Shown: positions 8,714 to 17,932 of the stretch, piece by piece | Numbering within the stretch: the first letter of the stretch is position 1 | Layout of the letters: every line of letters starts with the position of its first letter | Origin: Streptosporangium roseum DSM 43021 | GTDB taxonomy: Bacteria; Actinomycetota; Actinomycetes; Streptosporangiales; Streptosporangiaceae | Length of the DNA stretch: 64,000 nucleotides | Assembly (NCBI RefSeq): GCF_000024865.1 | Contig: NC_013595.1 | Coordinates: forward strand, 3,348,001 to 3,412,000 | Direction of reading: 5' to 3' | Program-made: the position numbers and the translations under genes | The notes under the pieces: generated by a model | The model's database searches: none | What the model was told of the DNA's origin: nothing | What the model saw: the letters and a program-made list of their open reading frames with translations, nothing else

Positions 8714-9725
8714 GCTACGAGTCGGCATCGTGGGCGCCGGGATCATGGGCCGCGGGCACGCCGAGGTGCTGGCGGCCCATCCGCATGCCGAGATCACCGC
8801 CGTGGCCAGCCGTACCCGGGAGCACGCGGAGGAACTGGCCGGGCGGGTGGGAGCCGCCGTCCACCTCGACTACCAGGAGTTGCTGGCCTCCGGCACGGTC
8901 GACGCGGTGTCGATCACCACGCCCGACCACCTGCACGCCGACGTGATGGTGGCGGCGGCCGAGGCGGGCGTCCACATCCTGGTGGAGAAGCCGTTCACCA
9001 CGACGGTGGCCGACGCCGACCGCGCGCTCGCGGCGATCCGGCGGGCGGGCGTGGTCGCGATGTGCCTGTTCAACCACCGCTGGGTGCCCGCCTACGCCCA
9101 GGCCAAGGACCAGATGCCCCTGCTGGGGGAGGCGGTCGTGGGCTACGCGAGGAAGAACGACACGATCCACGTGCCCACCGAGATGATCGGCTGGGCGGAC
9201 CGGACGACCTGCGCCTGGTTCCTGTCCAGCCACGACATCGACCTGGTGACCTGGCTGTTCGACGACGAGGTGGTCGAGGTCTTCGCCACGGCCCGCCACG
9301 GCAAGCTCCGGGCGATGGGCGTCGACACCCCCGACGCCATGCAGATCCAGGCCCGGTTCAGCCGGGGCGCCACCGCCACGTTCGAGTCGGCCTGGATCTA
9401 TCCCAACACCTTCCCGACCATGGTCGACAGCTACGTCACCGTGGTCGGAGAGGACGGCGTGGTCCAGCTCGACCGGCAGCGGGAGAACATCCAGCTCGCC
9501 ACCGACAAGGGCTACACCTACCCGCGGAACATGCTCCAGCGCGTCGTCCACGGCATTCCGGCCGGCGCCTACCGCGACGCCATCGAGCACTTCGTGCACT
9601 GCGCCCGGACGGGAACCGAGCCGTTGATCACGGTCGAGAGCTCCCGCCACGTCACCGCGGTGCTCGCCGCCGCGCACGAGTCCGCGCGGACGGGCCTGCC
9701 GGTGAAGGTCGCGGGGAGGGACTGA
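8697..9725 (+). CDS. Gfo/Idh/MocA-family oxidoreductase
   Basis: A 342-residue NAD(P)-dependent sugar oxidoreductase. The Rossmann motif GIVGAGIMGRGH lies at residues 9-20. The conserved EKPFTTT follows at about 98-104, which carries the catalytic lysine of the family. A C-terminal beta domain of usual size follows. Members oxidise or epimerise sugars such as inositols, N-acetyl amino sugars and uronates, so it probably processes the imported sugar. The start inside the binding-protein gene is accepted because no other in-frame start precedes the Rossmann strand. Confidence 0.9.
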   Translation: MTLLSKLRVGIVGAGIMGRGHAEVLAAHPHAEITAVASRTREHAEELAGRVGAAVHLDYQELLASGTVDAVSITTPDHLHADVMVAAAEAGVHILVEKPFTTTVADADRALAAIRRAGVVAMCLFNHRWVPAYAQAKDQMPLLGEAVVGYARKNDTIHVPTEMIGWADRTTCAWFLSSHDIDLVTWLFDDEVVEVFATARHGKLRAMGVDTPDAMQIQARFSRGATATFESAWIYPNTFPTMVDSYVTVVGEDGVVQLDRQRENIQLATDKGYTYPRNMLQRVVHGIPAGAYRDAIEHFVHCARTGTEPLITVESSRHVTAVLAAAHESARTGLPVKVAGRD

Positions 9726-9726
9726 C

Positions 9727-11865
9727 GTGCAGTACGTGGAGAGACCGCCACACATCGATCCCGTGCGGATGCGTCACATCACCGATGAGGACCTGCTCGC
9801 GGCGACCGGGACCGCGACGGTGGAGGAGCTGCGCCGCCACCTGTCCACCAGGACCGGGCCCCGGCCGGTGTTCGACGTCGCCCGCTGGGCGGCGGCCATG
9901 TCCGGGACGGAGGCCGCCGCGCAGGCCGTCGCCGCCGCCGACGAGCTCCTCGGCACCGAGGTCGACTTCCTGGACAAGGGGCGCGGACGGTCGAGGCTCT
10001 ACGGATTCCACTACCTGAGGTGGATGTCGCCGCTGGTCTCGGCCTACGCGCTGACCGGCGACCCGGCCTACGCCAAGGAGTGGGACCGGCTGTTCGGCCA
10101 GTGGTACGACAGCCGGGACCACGTGGCCGGCGACTGGCCCGGTCTCGACGTCATCTGGTACTCCCTCGGCGTCTGGGCGCGCTCCTCCCTGGTCACCCAG
10201 GCACTGGCGGTCTTCGGCGAGGAGCCCGCGCTCAGCCGCGAGGGCTGGCTGCGGATGGTGAAGACCATCCTGGGCGGCGCCCGCTGGGCGGCCGAGGAGC
10301 ACGACGAGTTCCGGCAGGGCAACTGGCAGTTCGCGTGCGCGTCCGAGCTCCTGCACGTCGCCGCGGTCTTCCCCGAGTTCGGCGAGGCGGGCGGCTGGGC
10401 CGAGATCGCCAAGGCGCGGATCCTCGACCACCTCGAACTCGACGTCCGGGCCGACGGCGGGCACCACGAGCGCTCTCCCGGCTACCACAGCATGTGCGTC
10501 GAGGCCGTCCAGCGGGCCGCTGTCATCGGCGAGCAGTACCTGGGCTGGGACCTGGCCGGCCACCCGAGGGTCCGGGCCATGCACGACTGGTACGTCGCGC
10601 TCGTCACCCCCGCCGGGTGGATCCCCCACCTGCAGGACAGCGGTCTGTTCTGGCCCGCCGCGCACCTGCTGCGCGGCCACTACCTGCTCGGCGATCCCGG
10701 CTACGAGGAGCTCGCCCGGCGCTGGCTGACGCCCGAGCAGCTGCGCGGCGAGCTGGCGTGGCTGCCGCCCCGCCCGGACGGCGCGCCCGTGCCCGCTCCG
10801 GCGAGCGAGCCCGACTCCTCCTCCCGCACCCTGGACACCAGCCGGTACGCGGTCTTCCGCACGGGATGGGAGCCCGACTCGCTGCACACGGTGGTGAACT
10901 ACGGGCCGTTCGTCGGCCACGAGTTGGAGCCGCACAGCCACCACGCGGCGCTGGACTTCGTACTGTCCGGCTGGGGCGTGCCCCTCGCGTGGGAGGCGGG
11001 CGGTCCGCCGTCCTACGACGATCCCGGCTACTACGACTGGTACCAGGCGACCCGCGGGCACAACACGGTGCTCCTGCCGGGCGAGGAGTTCGTCGCCGAC
11101 CGTGACGCCACCTGCGACACGTTCGCGGCCCTGCCGCACGTGGACGTGTTCGCGGGCCATCACCACGGCTACCCCAGCAGGCACGACCGGCGGATCGTCT
11201 TCGTCCGCGACTCCCCGTCGTACTGGCTGGTGACCGACGAGATCGAGGACGGCCCGGAGGCCGTCTGGCAGGTGCACGGCCGCTCGCCCTGGACGGAGCG
11301 GGCCGGAGGGCACGCCAACGTGCGGGGCCCCGGCCTCTACGTGATCCCCGCCGACCCCGAGGCGGTCACGGGCGTCCTGCACGGCCGCGGGCCGAGCCGG
11401 ATCCCCGACCCCGTGGCCAGGACCGCGGAGTACGGCGAGGTGCACACCCTCGGCCTGCGTCAGCGGGCCGGAACGTTCACGGTCGGTCTCTTCCCCTACG
11501 CCGAGGACCCTCCGGCGGTACGGCTGCGCGGAGGCGAGGTCTCCCTCGACGGCGTCGTCGACGCCTTCTCGGGTCACCAGTGGACGCGCTGCGACACCGA
11601 GGGAGTCCTGCTCGCCGCCGCCTGCTGGGGCCCCTCCCTCGTCCACGACGGGATCGCCCTGGTCGAGGCCCGCGGACTGGTCGCGGCCGACGTCACCTAC
11701 CGCGGAGGATTCGCCGCGGTGGTGGACACCGACCGGTGCACCGAGCTGAGGGTCCACGCCCCCGGCGTGACCAGGCTCGCGCTCAACGGGGTACGGCTGC
11801 GCCCGGGCCTCACGGTCACCCTCCCGTCGTCCGGTCGATGGCACCTGGAAGCAGCCGATGAGTAG
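9727..11865 (+). CDS. Heparinase II/III-like polysaccharide lyase
   Basis: A 712-residue protein with the two-part layout of heparinase II/III and alginate-lyase-like proteins. A helical toroid occupies roughly residues 80-370, followed by a beta-sandwich domain. The motif HHERSPGYHSM near residue 248 and QGNWQFACASE near 198 match catalytic-region patterns of the family. HSHHAALDF near 405 begins the C-terminal sandwich. It would cleave a uronic-acid glycoside by beta-elimination. No signal peptide is seen, so it likely acts in the cytoplasm on imported oligosaccharides. The GTG start is one base after the previous stop. The exact PL family is not decided. Confidence 0.88.
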   Translation: MQYVERPPHIDPVRMRHITDEDLLAATGTATVEELRRHLSTRTGPRPVFDVARWAAAMSGTEAAAQAVAAADELLGTEVDFLDKGRGRSRLYGFHYLRWMSPLVSAYALTGDPAYAKEWDRLFGQWYDSRDHVAGDWPGLDVIWYSLGVWARSSLVTQALAVFGEEPALSREGWLRMVKTILGGARWAAEEHDEFRQGNWQFACASELLHVAAVFPEFGEAGGWAEIAKARILDHLELDVRADGGHHERSPGYHSMCVEAVQRAAVIGEQYLGWDLAGHPRVRAMHDWYVALVTPAGWIPHLQDSGLFWPAAHLLRGHYLLGDPGYEELARRWLTPEQLRGELAWLPPRPDGAPVPAPASEPDSSSRTLDTSRYAVFRTGWEPDSLHTVVNYGPFVGHELEPHSHHAALDFVLSGWGVPLAWEAGGPPSYDDPGYYDWYQATRGHNTVLLPGEEFVADRDATCDTFAALPHVDVFAGHHHGYPSRHDRRIVFVRDSPSYWLVTDEIEDGPEAVWQVHGRSPWTERAGGHANVRGPGLYVIPADPEAVTGVLHGRGPSRIPDPVARTAEYGEVHTLGLRQRAGTFTVGLFPYAEDPPAVRLRGGEVSLDGVVDAFSGHQWTRCDTEGVLLAAACWGPSLVHDGIALVEARGLVAADVTYRGGFAAVVDTDRCTELRVHAPGVTRLALNGVRLRPGLTVTLPSSGRWHLEAADE

Positions 11866-12619
11866 CCGAGGGCCCGTGCTGATAGACACCGACGCGATGC
11901 TGGGCCGCCATCCCGCCCGCGACGTCGGCGCGGGCACCGTCGCGGAGGCGCTGGCCGGGATGGACCGCTTCGGCATCTCCGAGGCGCTGGTCGGGCACAC
12001 GCTGTCGTGGCTGCACGACCCCCGCACCGGCAACCGGGCGCTGCTGGAGCTGGTCGCCGGCCAGCCCCGGCTGCACCCGTGCTGGGTGATGCTCCCCGAC
12101 ACCTGCGGCGAGACGGGAACCCCGGCGGCGTTCGTGACCGCCGCCCTGGAGAGCGGCGTCCACGCGGTGCGCGCCTACCCCGCCGACCACGGCTACGACC
12201 TCGCGGGCGTGGACGCGGCGCCGATGCTCGACGCGGTCGCCGAAGCCGGGCTCCCCCTGCTCCTCGACGCCGCCCAGACCACGTGGCCGCAGGTGGAGGC
12301 GGTCGCCGCGGCCCGCCCGCACCTCGCGATCGTGGTCGGCGGGCTCGGCTACCGCGTCCTGCGCCAGGCGGCCGGCGTCCTGGCCCGCACGGAGAACGTC
12401 CACCTGGGGCTGGCCAACCTCTCCTCGCACTGCGGCCTGGAGTGGCTCGTCGAGCGGTTCGGCGAGCAGCGGCTGGTCTTCGGCACCGGCGCGCCCACCC
12501 GTGATCCGGCCGAGGCGGTCACCCGGCTGCTCTGGTCGGAGCTCGACGACGGAGCGGTGGCGGCGATCGGCGCGGGCAACCTGCGGAGCCTGCTCCGCAA
12601 GAAGGCGAGAGCAGCTTGA
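11858..12619 (+). CDS. Amidohydrolase-fold protein, metal site apparently lost
   Basis: A 253-residue protein resembling the amidohydrolase-2 (TIM-barrel) family and its own downstream neighbour. It has no H-x-H metal motif at the first strand: DTDAMLG occupies that position. Other metal ligands are also not obvious, although GTGAPTRDP stands where catalytic members have GSDxP. It may be a non-catalytic partner of the next protein or use an unusual site. It overlaps the lyase by eight bases and the next gene by four (TTGA), so tight coupling with both is likely. Confidence 0.75.
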   Translation: MSSRGPVLIDTDAMLGRHPARDVGAGTVAEALAGMDRFGISEALVGHTLSWLHDPRTGNRALLELVAGQPRLHPCWVMLPDTCGETGTPAAFVTAALESGVHAVRAYPADHGYDLAGVDAAPMLDAVAEAGLPLLLDAAQTTWPQVEAVAAARPHLAIVVGGLGYRVLRQAAGVLARTENVHLGLANLSSHCGLEWLVERFGEQRLVFGTGAPTRDPAEAVTRLLWSELDDGAVAAIGAGNLRSLLRKKARAA

Positions 12620-13452
12620 ACCCCCTCACGTCCGCCCTGTGGGAGCGCCGTCCCCAGCGCAGCCTGCGGATCGTCGACGCGCACGCCCACACCGGGCCGT
12701 ACAGCCTGTTCTTCATCCCCGAGGCGGGACCGGCGGCGATGGTCAGGGTGATGGACCGGTGCGGGGTGTCGCACGCCGTCCTCTCCAGCCACCTGGCGAT
12801 CCAGCTCGACGCCGCGGCGGGCAACGCGGCGACCGCCGAGGCCGTCGGCCACGCCCCCGACCGGTTCACCGGCTACCTGACCGTCAACCCGTGGCAGGAC
12901 CCGGTGGGGGAGATCGGGAAGTGGGGGGAGGACCCCCGTTTCGGGGGCATCAAGCTCCATCCGGACCTGCACGTCTACCCGCTCACGGGACCGAGGTACG
13001 CGCCGGTGTGGGAGTTCGCGCAGCGCACCGGCTGCCCGGTGCTCACGCACACCTACGACGGCTCGCCGTACAACGACCTGCCTATGGTGGAGGAGATGGC
13101 CATCCGCTACCCGGGGGTGGTGATCCTCGCCGGGCACGCGGGCGCCACCCCGCTGGGGTTCGACGCGGCCATCGAGGTGGCACAGCGCCGTCCGGAGGTG
13201 GTGCTGGAGGTGTGCGGTTCGTACAACACAGGTGCCGACATCGCCCGCATGGTGCGCGAGGTCGGCCCGCGACAGGTGGTGTTCGGCTCCGACTTCCCGT
13301 TCATCGACCTCCGGATGTCGCTCGGACGGGTACTCTTCAGTGATCTCGGTGACGATGCCAGAGCCGCCGTGCTCGGTGGAACGATGACCGATCTGCTCCA
13401 GTGGCGGGACAACGCCCGGCGAGCACGTTCCAGTCAGGTGACCACACCCTGA
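12616..13452 (+). CDS. Amidohydrolase 2-family hydrolase
   Basis: A 278-residue TIM-barrel metal hydrolase with a complete set of likely ligands. These are VDAHAHTGPY at residues 20-29 (H-x-H), GGIKLHPDLH, VLTHTYDG, ILAGHAG and VFGSDFPF, which carries the catalytic aspartate. Relatives act as hydrolases, lactonases or decarboxylases. In this locus a lactone or amide from sugar oxidation is plausible. The TTG start overlaps the TGA of the preceding gene, suggesting the two paralogues are made together. Confidence 0.88.
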   Translation: MNPLTSALWERRPQRSLRIVDAHAHTGPYSLFFIPEAGPAAMVRVMDRCGVSHAVLSSHLAIQLDAAAGNAATAEAVGHAPDRFTGYLTVNPWQDPVGEIGKWGEDPRFGGIKLHPDLHVYPLTGPRYAPVWEFAQRTGCPVLTHTYDGSPYNDLPMVEEMAIRYPGVVILAGHAGATPLGFDAAIEVAQRRPEVVLEVCGSYNTGADIARMVREVGPRQVVFGSDFPFIDLRMSLGRVLFSDLGDDARAAVLGGTMTDLLQWRDNARRARSSQVTTP

Positions 13453-13466
13453 GCGCGATTTATGAT
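13438..13466 (+). promoter_or_regulatory. Candidate promoter for the downstream regulator gene
   Basis: GTGACC and TATGAT are separated by 17 bases. The start would fall near 13473, about 30 bases before the chosen ATG at 13505. The -10 is near consensus, so the regulator probably has its own transcript despite following the catabolic operon. Confidence 0.5.
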
Positions 13467-13504
13467 CCCCGTGGGGGCGACTCGGATAAGGGGTGACAAC
13501 GGTC

Positions 13505-14839
13505 ATGGAGCGGCTACGGTCCGAGACGCGATCGAGGGTGACGATCGGCGTCGTGGGGCCGCACGACCTGGTCGAGCAGATCATGTCGATCGGGGCGGAT
13601 CTGCCCGCGGCCGCGGACTGGCGGCTGGTCGGTGCCCCGCACGCGGAGGAGCGCGAGACATACGAGAAGTTCTGCAAGATCGCCGACAGCATCGACGTCG
13701 TCCTCTTCACCGGGCCTCTCCAGCACGACCTGGCCCGGCAGTCGGGTGAGCTGCCGGTGCCCGCGACGTTCGTCCCTGTCAACGGCTCGGGCCTCTACTC
13801 CAGCCTGCTGCGGGGCGTGCTCAGCCACGGCATCGACCCGGCCAGGGTGAGCATCGACTCGATCTCCGCCGCGGACGTGCGCGAGGCCTACGGCGAGATC
13901 GGCGTGAGCACCGACCAGGTCCACCTGTCGGAGTACGACCAGCCGGAGTCGGCGCGCGGCTTCATCGGCTTCCACGAGAAGCTCTACCGGCAGGGGACCA
14001 CGACCGCGGCGCTGACCACGATCAGGACCGTGGCCAAGAAGCTGGTCGCCGCCCAGGTGCCCGTGCTGCGGATGCTGCCGACCCCGCACACCTTGCGGCT
14101 CGCGCTCAACACCGCGGCGCTCCTCGGGACGGGCAGCCGGCTGGAGGAGTCGCAGATCGCCATCGTCCTGGTGGAGCTGGCGGCCTCGGCCCGGCCCAGC
14201 TATTCGGGGCCGGGCAACTACTGGCAGCAGGAGCTGAAGCTCTCGCTGCAACAGGCGCTGCTGGCCGACGCCAGGCTGATGGGCGCCACCGTGGTCCCGC
14301 GCGACGAGAACAGCTACGTGGTCACCGCCACCGTCGGCTCGCTCTCGCAGGCGACCGACGGCTTCCGGGTCGCGCCCTTCATCGACCGGATCCGCACCGA
14401 CGTGGGCGTCGCGGTCGAGGTCGGCATCGGGCTGGGAAACACGGCCCGGGACGCCGACTCCAACGCGATGCTCGCCGTGGAGAAGGCGCGCGGCGCCGAC
14501 GCCGCCGCGGCCTTCCTCGTCGGCCTGGACGGAACGGTGCTGTCCCTGCCGCTGCGCCAGCGCCGCAGGGTCGAGGCGGCGAGCGAGCCCGCGGTGACCT
14601 CCAAGGCGGCGAAGGTCCTGGAGCGGCTGGTCGAGGGGCTCGGCGACGGGCCCGAGGCGAGGGTGGTGGACGCCGAGATCGTGGCGGACATCCTGTCCAT
14701 CGCCCCGCGCAGCGCGCGCCGGGTCCTGCAGGGCCTGGTGGAGGAGGGGCTGGCCTGGCCCATGCCGACCGTGCGCGCGGCCCAGGCCGGGCGTCCGCGG
14801 CAGCCGTACCGGCTGGTGATGGAGCGGTCGCTCCGCTAG
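13505..14839 (+). CDS. Putative transcriptional regulator with cyclase-like sensor and C-terminal winged helix
   Basis: A 444-residue protein. Residues 1-150 look like a small-molecule-binding alpha/beta domain (VTIGVVGPHDLVEQI). A middle region near 295-340 resembles degenerate GGDEF or GTP-cyclohydrolase III-like folds (VGIGLGNTARDADSNAM). The C-terminal segment (SIAPRSARRVLQGLVEEGL, then GRPRQPYRLV) looks like a winged-helix DNA-binding domain. ATG 13505 has AAGGGG upstream; a GTG at 13493 would sit on that site. The position after the catabolic operon suggests local control, but the family is not firmly recognised. Confidence 0.75.
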   Translation: MERLRSETRSRVTIGVVGPHDLVEQIMSIGADLPAAADWRLVGAPHAEERETYEKFCKIADSIDVVLFTGPLQHDLARQSGELPVPATFVPVNGSGLYSSLLRGVLSHGIDPARVSIDSISAADVREAYGEIGVSTDQVHLSEYDQPESARGFIGFHEKLYRQGTTTAALTTIRTVAKKLVAAQVPVLRMLPTPHTLRLALNTAALLGTGSRLEESQIAIVLVELAASARPSYSGPGNYWQQELKLSLQQALLADARLMGATVVPRDENSYVVTATVGSLSQATDGFRVAPFIDRIRTDVGVAVEVGIGLGNTARDADSNAMLAVEKARGADAAAAFLVGLDGTVLSLPLRQRRRVEAASEPAVTSKAAKVLERLVEGLGDGPEARVVDAEIVADILSIAPRSARRVLQGLVEEGLAWPMPTVRAAQAGRPRQPYRLVMERSLR

Positions 14840-14846
14840 CCGGCGG

Positions 14847-14922
14847 TCACGCGTCGCCGAGCCGCACCCGCCGGCCGTACCAGGTGCTCAAGCGTCGCCG
14901 AGCCGCACCCGCCGGCCGTACC
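14847..14922. repeat. 41-bp tandem duplication of a gene 3' end
   Basis: A 35-bp stretch beginning TCA and ending GTACC occurs at 14847-14881 and again at 14888-14922 with one difference. The right copy is the last codons and stop of the isomerase gene. The left copy repeats the same stop region just downstream. It fills the convergent gap between the regulator and the isomerase. Confidence 0.85.
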
Positions 14923-15628
14923 CGGCCAGGAGCAGGTCGTTGTGGGCGTCGCCGCCCGGGGTGTTGGCCGACCTGAACACGGGCGGCGACACGCCCTCGG
15001 CGACGTACCTGCCGGCCACCTCGGCGACCAGGAGCTGGGCGATCAGGACACCGGTGAGGTTGGAGACCGGGCAGACGGCGTCCCCGCCGGGCAGCTCCAC
15101 GGTCGCGTCACCGTACGGCGCGCCGTTGTCGATGACCACGTGGGCCAGGTCGGCGAGCCTCTCCCGCCCGGTGACCCGGCTCGTGTGCGCGCGGGAGGTG
15201 ATGGCGATCACGACATGCCCGCGGTCGGCGGCGAGGCGGGCCATCTCGACGACCGAGGCGTTGCCGCCCGAGTTCGAGATGATCACGAAGACGTCCTCCG
15301 GCCGGATGTCGGCCAGCTCCCAGATCCGCTCCGCCAGCCCGGGTTCGCGCTCGATCTTCGGGTCGAGGGTGGCCGCGGGGGCGACGTCGCCGTAGTAGAC
15401 GACGTCGCGGATGCCGAGCTGGTTGGCGGGGACCAGCCCGCCGGCCCGGCCCACCAGCTCCAGGGCGACCGATCTGGAATGTCCGGTGCCGAACGCCTGG
15501 AGCACCCCGCCCGCTCGCAGCGCGTGGAAGACCAGCTCCCCGGCCCGCGCGATCGTTGCGTGCTCTCCGGTGAGCAGCCGGTCGACCGCCGCCCGCGCGA
15601 TCTCCGCATACGCCGCCTGGCCGATCAT
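14888..15628 (-). CDS. SIS-domain sugar isomerase-like protein
   Basis: A 246-residue cytoplasmic SIS-fold protein. Phosphosugar-binding loops are visible as FGTGHSRSVALE at about 45-56 and IISNSGGNASVVEMA near 115. It resembles the MurQ-like and tagatose-isomerase-like group that acts on phosphorylated amino sugars. Its ATG overlaps the stop of the ceramidase-like gene (ATGA), and the kinase gene is upstream of that. A sequence of kinase followed by isomerase on an amino sugar is a reasonable reading, though not proven. Confidence 0.87.
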   Translation of the reverse strand: MIGQAAYAEIARAAVDRLLTGEHATIARAGELVFHALRAGGVLQAFGTGHSRSVALELVGRAGGLVPANQLGIRDVVYYGDVAPAATLDPKIEREPGLAERIWELADIRPEDVFVIISNSGGNASVVEMARLAADRGHVVIAITSRAHTSRVTGRERLADLAHVVIDNGAPYGDATVELPGGDAVCPVSNLTGVLIAQLLVAEVAGRYVAEGVSPPVFRSANTPGGDAHNDLLLAGYGRRVRLGDA

Positions 15629-16917
15629 GAGTCCTCCGGGGTGTCGAGGTCGTGCAGCAGTTCTGAGACGGTCGTGGCGAGGAACTCGGCGCTGCCGGGT
15701 GCGACCCGGCCGGCCAGCACCTCGTACTCCTGGCCGGAATAGGCGGCGGCCGTCGGCAGGTAGCCCGGATAGCCGTTGACGTATCCCAGCACGAACGTCG
15801 GGTCCGGGCGCGTCCGGCGGACGGCCTCGCCCGTGGCGACGAAGGGCTCACCCGGCAGAGCGGCCAGCGCGAGCCTGCCGAGGCGCACGGCGCTCACCTC
15901 GGTGGTGATGGGCGCCGGCGGTTTTCCGCCCGGTGGGCGGGCGGTGCCGGGCGTGGGCTCCGGCGGCGTCTCGGCGAGGAGGCGGGCGCCTTCCAGGCGG
16001 CTCAGGGCCATGCGCGTGGCGATCGCGTCGCCGGCGGCCCGGGACCGCTCGTGGGCGGCGCGCAGCTCGGCGAGGAGGGCCTGCGGGTCGGCGACCGAGG
16101 AGCCTCGGGCCAGGGAGCAGCGCCTCGACGCCCAGCCGATCGCGGAGCCGGGGGTCCAGGCCTCGGCGGCGGCGGCCTCGACGAGTTCGGCGCACCGGTC
16201 GGCGACGAGGCCGCCGAGCCGGTCGAGCTCGGCGGCGTCCTGGCCCCGGCGGGTGTGGCGGGTGCTGATGTCGCCGGCCGTACCGGTTGCGACCAGGACC
16301 CAGACGCCGGATCCCAGCCGTGCCCGCAGGGCCCCGCGCACCGCGCCGACCAGGTCGGCGCTCACCAGGAGATTGCCGGAGGGCAGCACCGTGGGGTGAA
16401 CGGGGAGTACGGCCAGCACGCCCGCCAGGCGGCCCGCCGGATCCCGGACGGCCAGGACGTCCAGCGGCACCAGGGGCTCGGCCGACGGCACGCCGCGGGC
16501 GGCGCCCACGTCGCGTAGCCCGCCCTGGTGGGCCGAGCCTCCCGCAGGCCGTTCGGCGGCCATCGCGCGCGCGAGGGCGGTGCGGGTGGCTTCCACGATC
16601 CGGTCACGCCAGGGCTGGGGCGTCGGCCCGCCACCGGGCACGCACCCGGTCTCCGGGCCCGCGTGGGTGTGCGTCGCGGCCAGCCACAGCTCGCAGGTCG
16701 CCGAGACCGCCTGCCTGGCCTGCCGGGAGAGGTCGTCGTTGACGCAGATCACATCCGCGACCGCCAGCGCGAAGCGCCGCCGCCCGTCGAACCAGGTGAT
16801 GACGCCCACCTGCAGCGGGTCGAGCTCGCCGGCCGAGACGCCGGGCCGGTCGAGGTAGCCGCCCATCGGCGTGCCGGGAGGGACGGGCAGGCGGGCCGTC
16901 CCGTGCCCGACCCTCAT
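15625..16917 (-). CDS. Neutral/alkaline ceramidase-like hydrolase
   Basis: A 430-residue protein with the N-terminal catalytic fold of neutral ceramidases. MRVGHGTARLPVPPGTPMGG opens the domain, ATHTHAGPETG near residue 92 supplies zinc-binding histidines, and GTAGDIS near 215 matches the conserved GDxS region. It is shorter than true ceramidases and lacks a signal peptide, so an intracellular amidase acting on an acylated sugar is as likely as a lipid enzyme. The start at 16917 overlaps the kinase stop as ATGA. A much longer open frame through the kinase gene (to 17913) is an artefact of the frameshift there. Confidence 0.82.
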   Translation of the reverse strand: MRVGHGTARLPVPPGTPMGGYLDRPGVSAGELDPLQVGVITWFDGRRRFALAVADVICVNDDLSRQARQAVSATCELWLAATHTHAGPETGCVPGGGPTPQPWRDRIVEATRTALARAMAAERPAGGSAHQGGLRDVGAARGVPSAEPLVPLDVLAVRDPAGRLAGVLAVLPVHPTVLPSGNLLVSADLVGAVRGALRARLGSGVWVLVATGTAGDISTRHTRRGQDAAELDRLGGLVADRCAELVEAAAAEAWTPGSAIGWASRRCSLARGSSVADPQALLAELRAAHERSRAAGDAIATRMALSRLEGARLLAETPPEPTPGTARPPGGKPPAPITTEVSAVRLGRLALAALPGEPFVATGEAVRRTRPDPTFVLGYVNGYPGYLPTAAAYSGQEYEVLAGRVAPGSAEFLATTVSELLHDLDTPEDS

Positions 16918-17913
16918 CGCTCCACCGTCCGGACGAGCGTCCGGTAGTGGCCGGGCCGCGGGGTGGCGGCGAGGAGGGCGGCGCCCGCGAGGCCGTCGCC
17001 GGCCGGGGCCGCCGGCAGGGCCCGGGGCAGGCGGGCCGTCAGCTCGGCTTCGAAGGCCGCGCGCAGGGCCGGCGCGCGGAGCAGGCGGCCGGTCCAGGAG
17101 ACGGGCACCGGCTCGTCGCCGGGAAAGCAGCGGGCGGCGGCGACGACGCTTGCCGCGAGCTCGCGGCCGGCCTCTTCGACGATCGCCCGCGCGGTGGCGT
17201 CCTCGGCGGCCAGGTCGAACACGTGGACGGCGAAGCCCGCGACCTGGGCGACGGCATCGGGGGACAGGTAGAGCCGCTGGGGAGCGGTTCCCAGATCGCC
17301 GAACACGTGCCGGGCGCGCTCGGTGAGCGGGCCCGGGGTCGCGCGGCCGTCGAATCCCCGGTAGGCGGCGTCGAGGCCGCGCCGGCCGATCCAGAAGCCG
17401 CTGCCCGCGTCGCCGTAGAGGTATCCCCAGCCGTCCACCTGCCGGGTACGGCCGTCCGGCGCCACCCCCAGGGCGATCGCGCCGGTGCCCGCGGCGAGGA
17501 CGACGCCGGAGCGCCCGGCGAAGGCGCCGGCGTGCGCGGTGACGACGTCGCTGGTGAGCAGGACGCGCCGCGCACCGATCCCGGTGAACAGGCGCTCGGC
17601 CAGCTCCCGGTCGGCGGCGGGCCCGCCCAGCAGCGTGGTGAGCCCGAGGCAGATCGTGCCGACCGCGGCGTCCGGCGCCGCAGGCAGGGCCGAGGCGCCT
17701 GTGGCCTCCGGCAGGGCCGGGGGCGCCCGGGGCGGCCGCCGGAGCCAGGGCCCGCCAGGCCGCCAGCACCTTCTGTGCGACGGCGTCGACCGTGAGTCCG
17801 CTCGCGTAGGCCAGGCCCGCTTCCTCGCGGGTCAGGAGTATCCGCCCGCCGGACGCGAGCCCGAGCCGCAGCCCGCTCTGTCCGCCGTCGACTGCCAGTT
17901 CCATGCGGGCCAC
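16914..17913 (-). pseudogene. BadF/BcrA-type sugar kinase gene with an apparent frameshift
   Basis: The gene encodes an ATPase of the BadF/BadG/BcrA (N-acetylglucosamine kinase-like) group, but the frame changes once. The ATG at 17913 begins MELAVDGGQSGLRLGLASGG, a typical phosphate-1 loop. The rest (VGTICLGLTTLLGG, LAAGTGAIALGV, DGWGYLYGDAGSGFWIG) is read one base later. The switch falls within G/C runs near 17719-17732. The span is 1000 nt, so removing one base restores a 332-residue protein of normal length. Either a one-base sequencing insertion or a recent true mutation explains it. The gene opens the three-gene leftward operon. Confidence 0.8.
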
Positions 17914-17932
17914 CCTAATTTCGGTGCAGACC

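Noticed and set aside
9652..12102. An 816-codon frame antisense to the lyase
   Set aside because: Composition is typical of the complement of high-GC coding DNA, and the plus strand has clear lyase motifs.
15625..17913. A single 762-codon open frame covering the hydrolase and the kinase region
   Set aside because: Its middle third is arginine-rich out-of-frame reading of the kinase. The real hydrolase starts at 16917 and the kinase is frameshifted.
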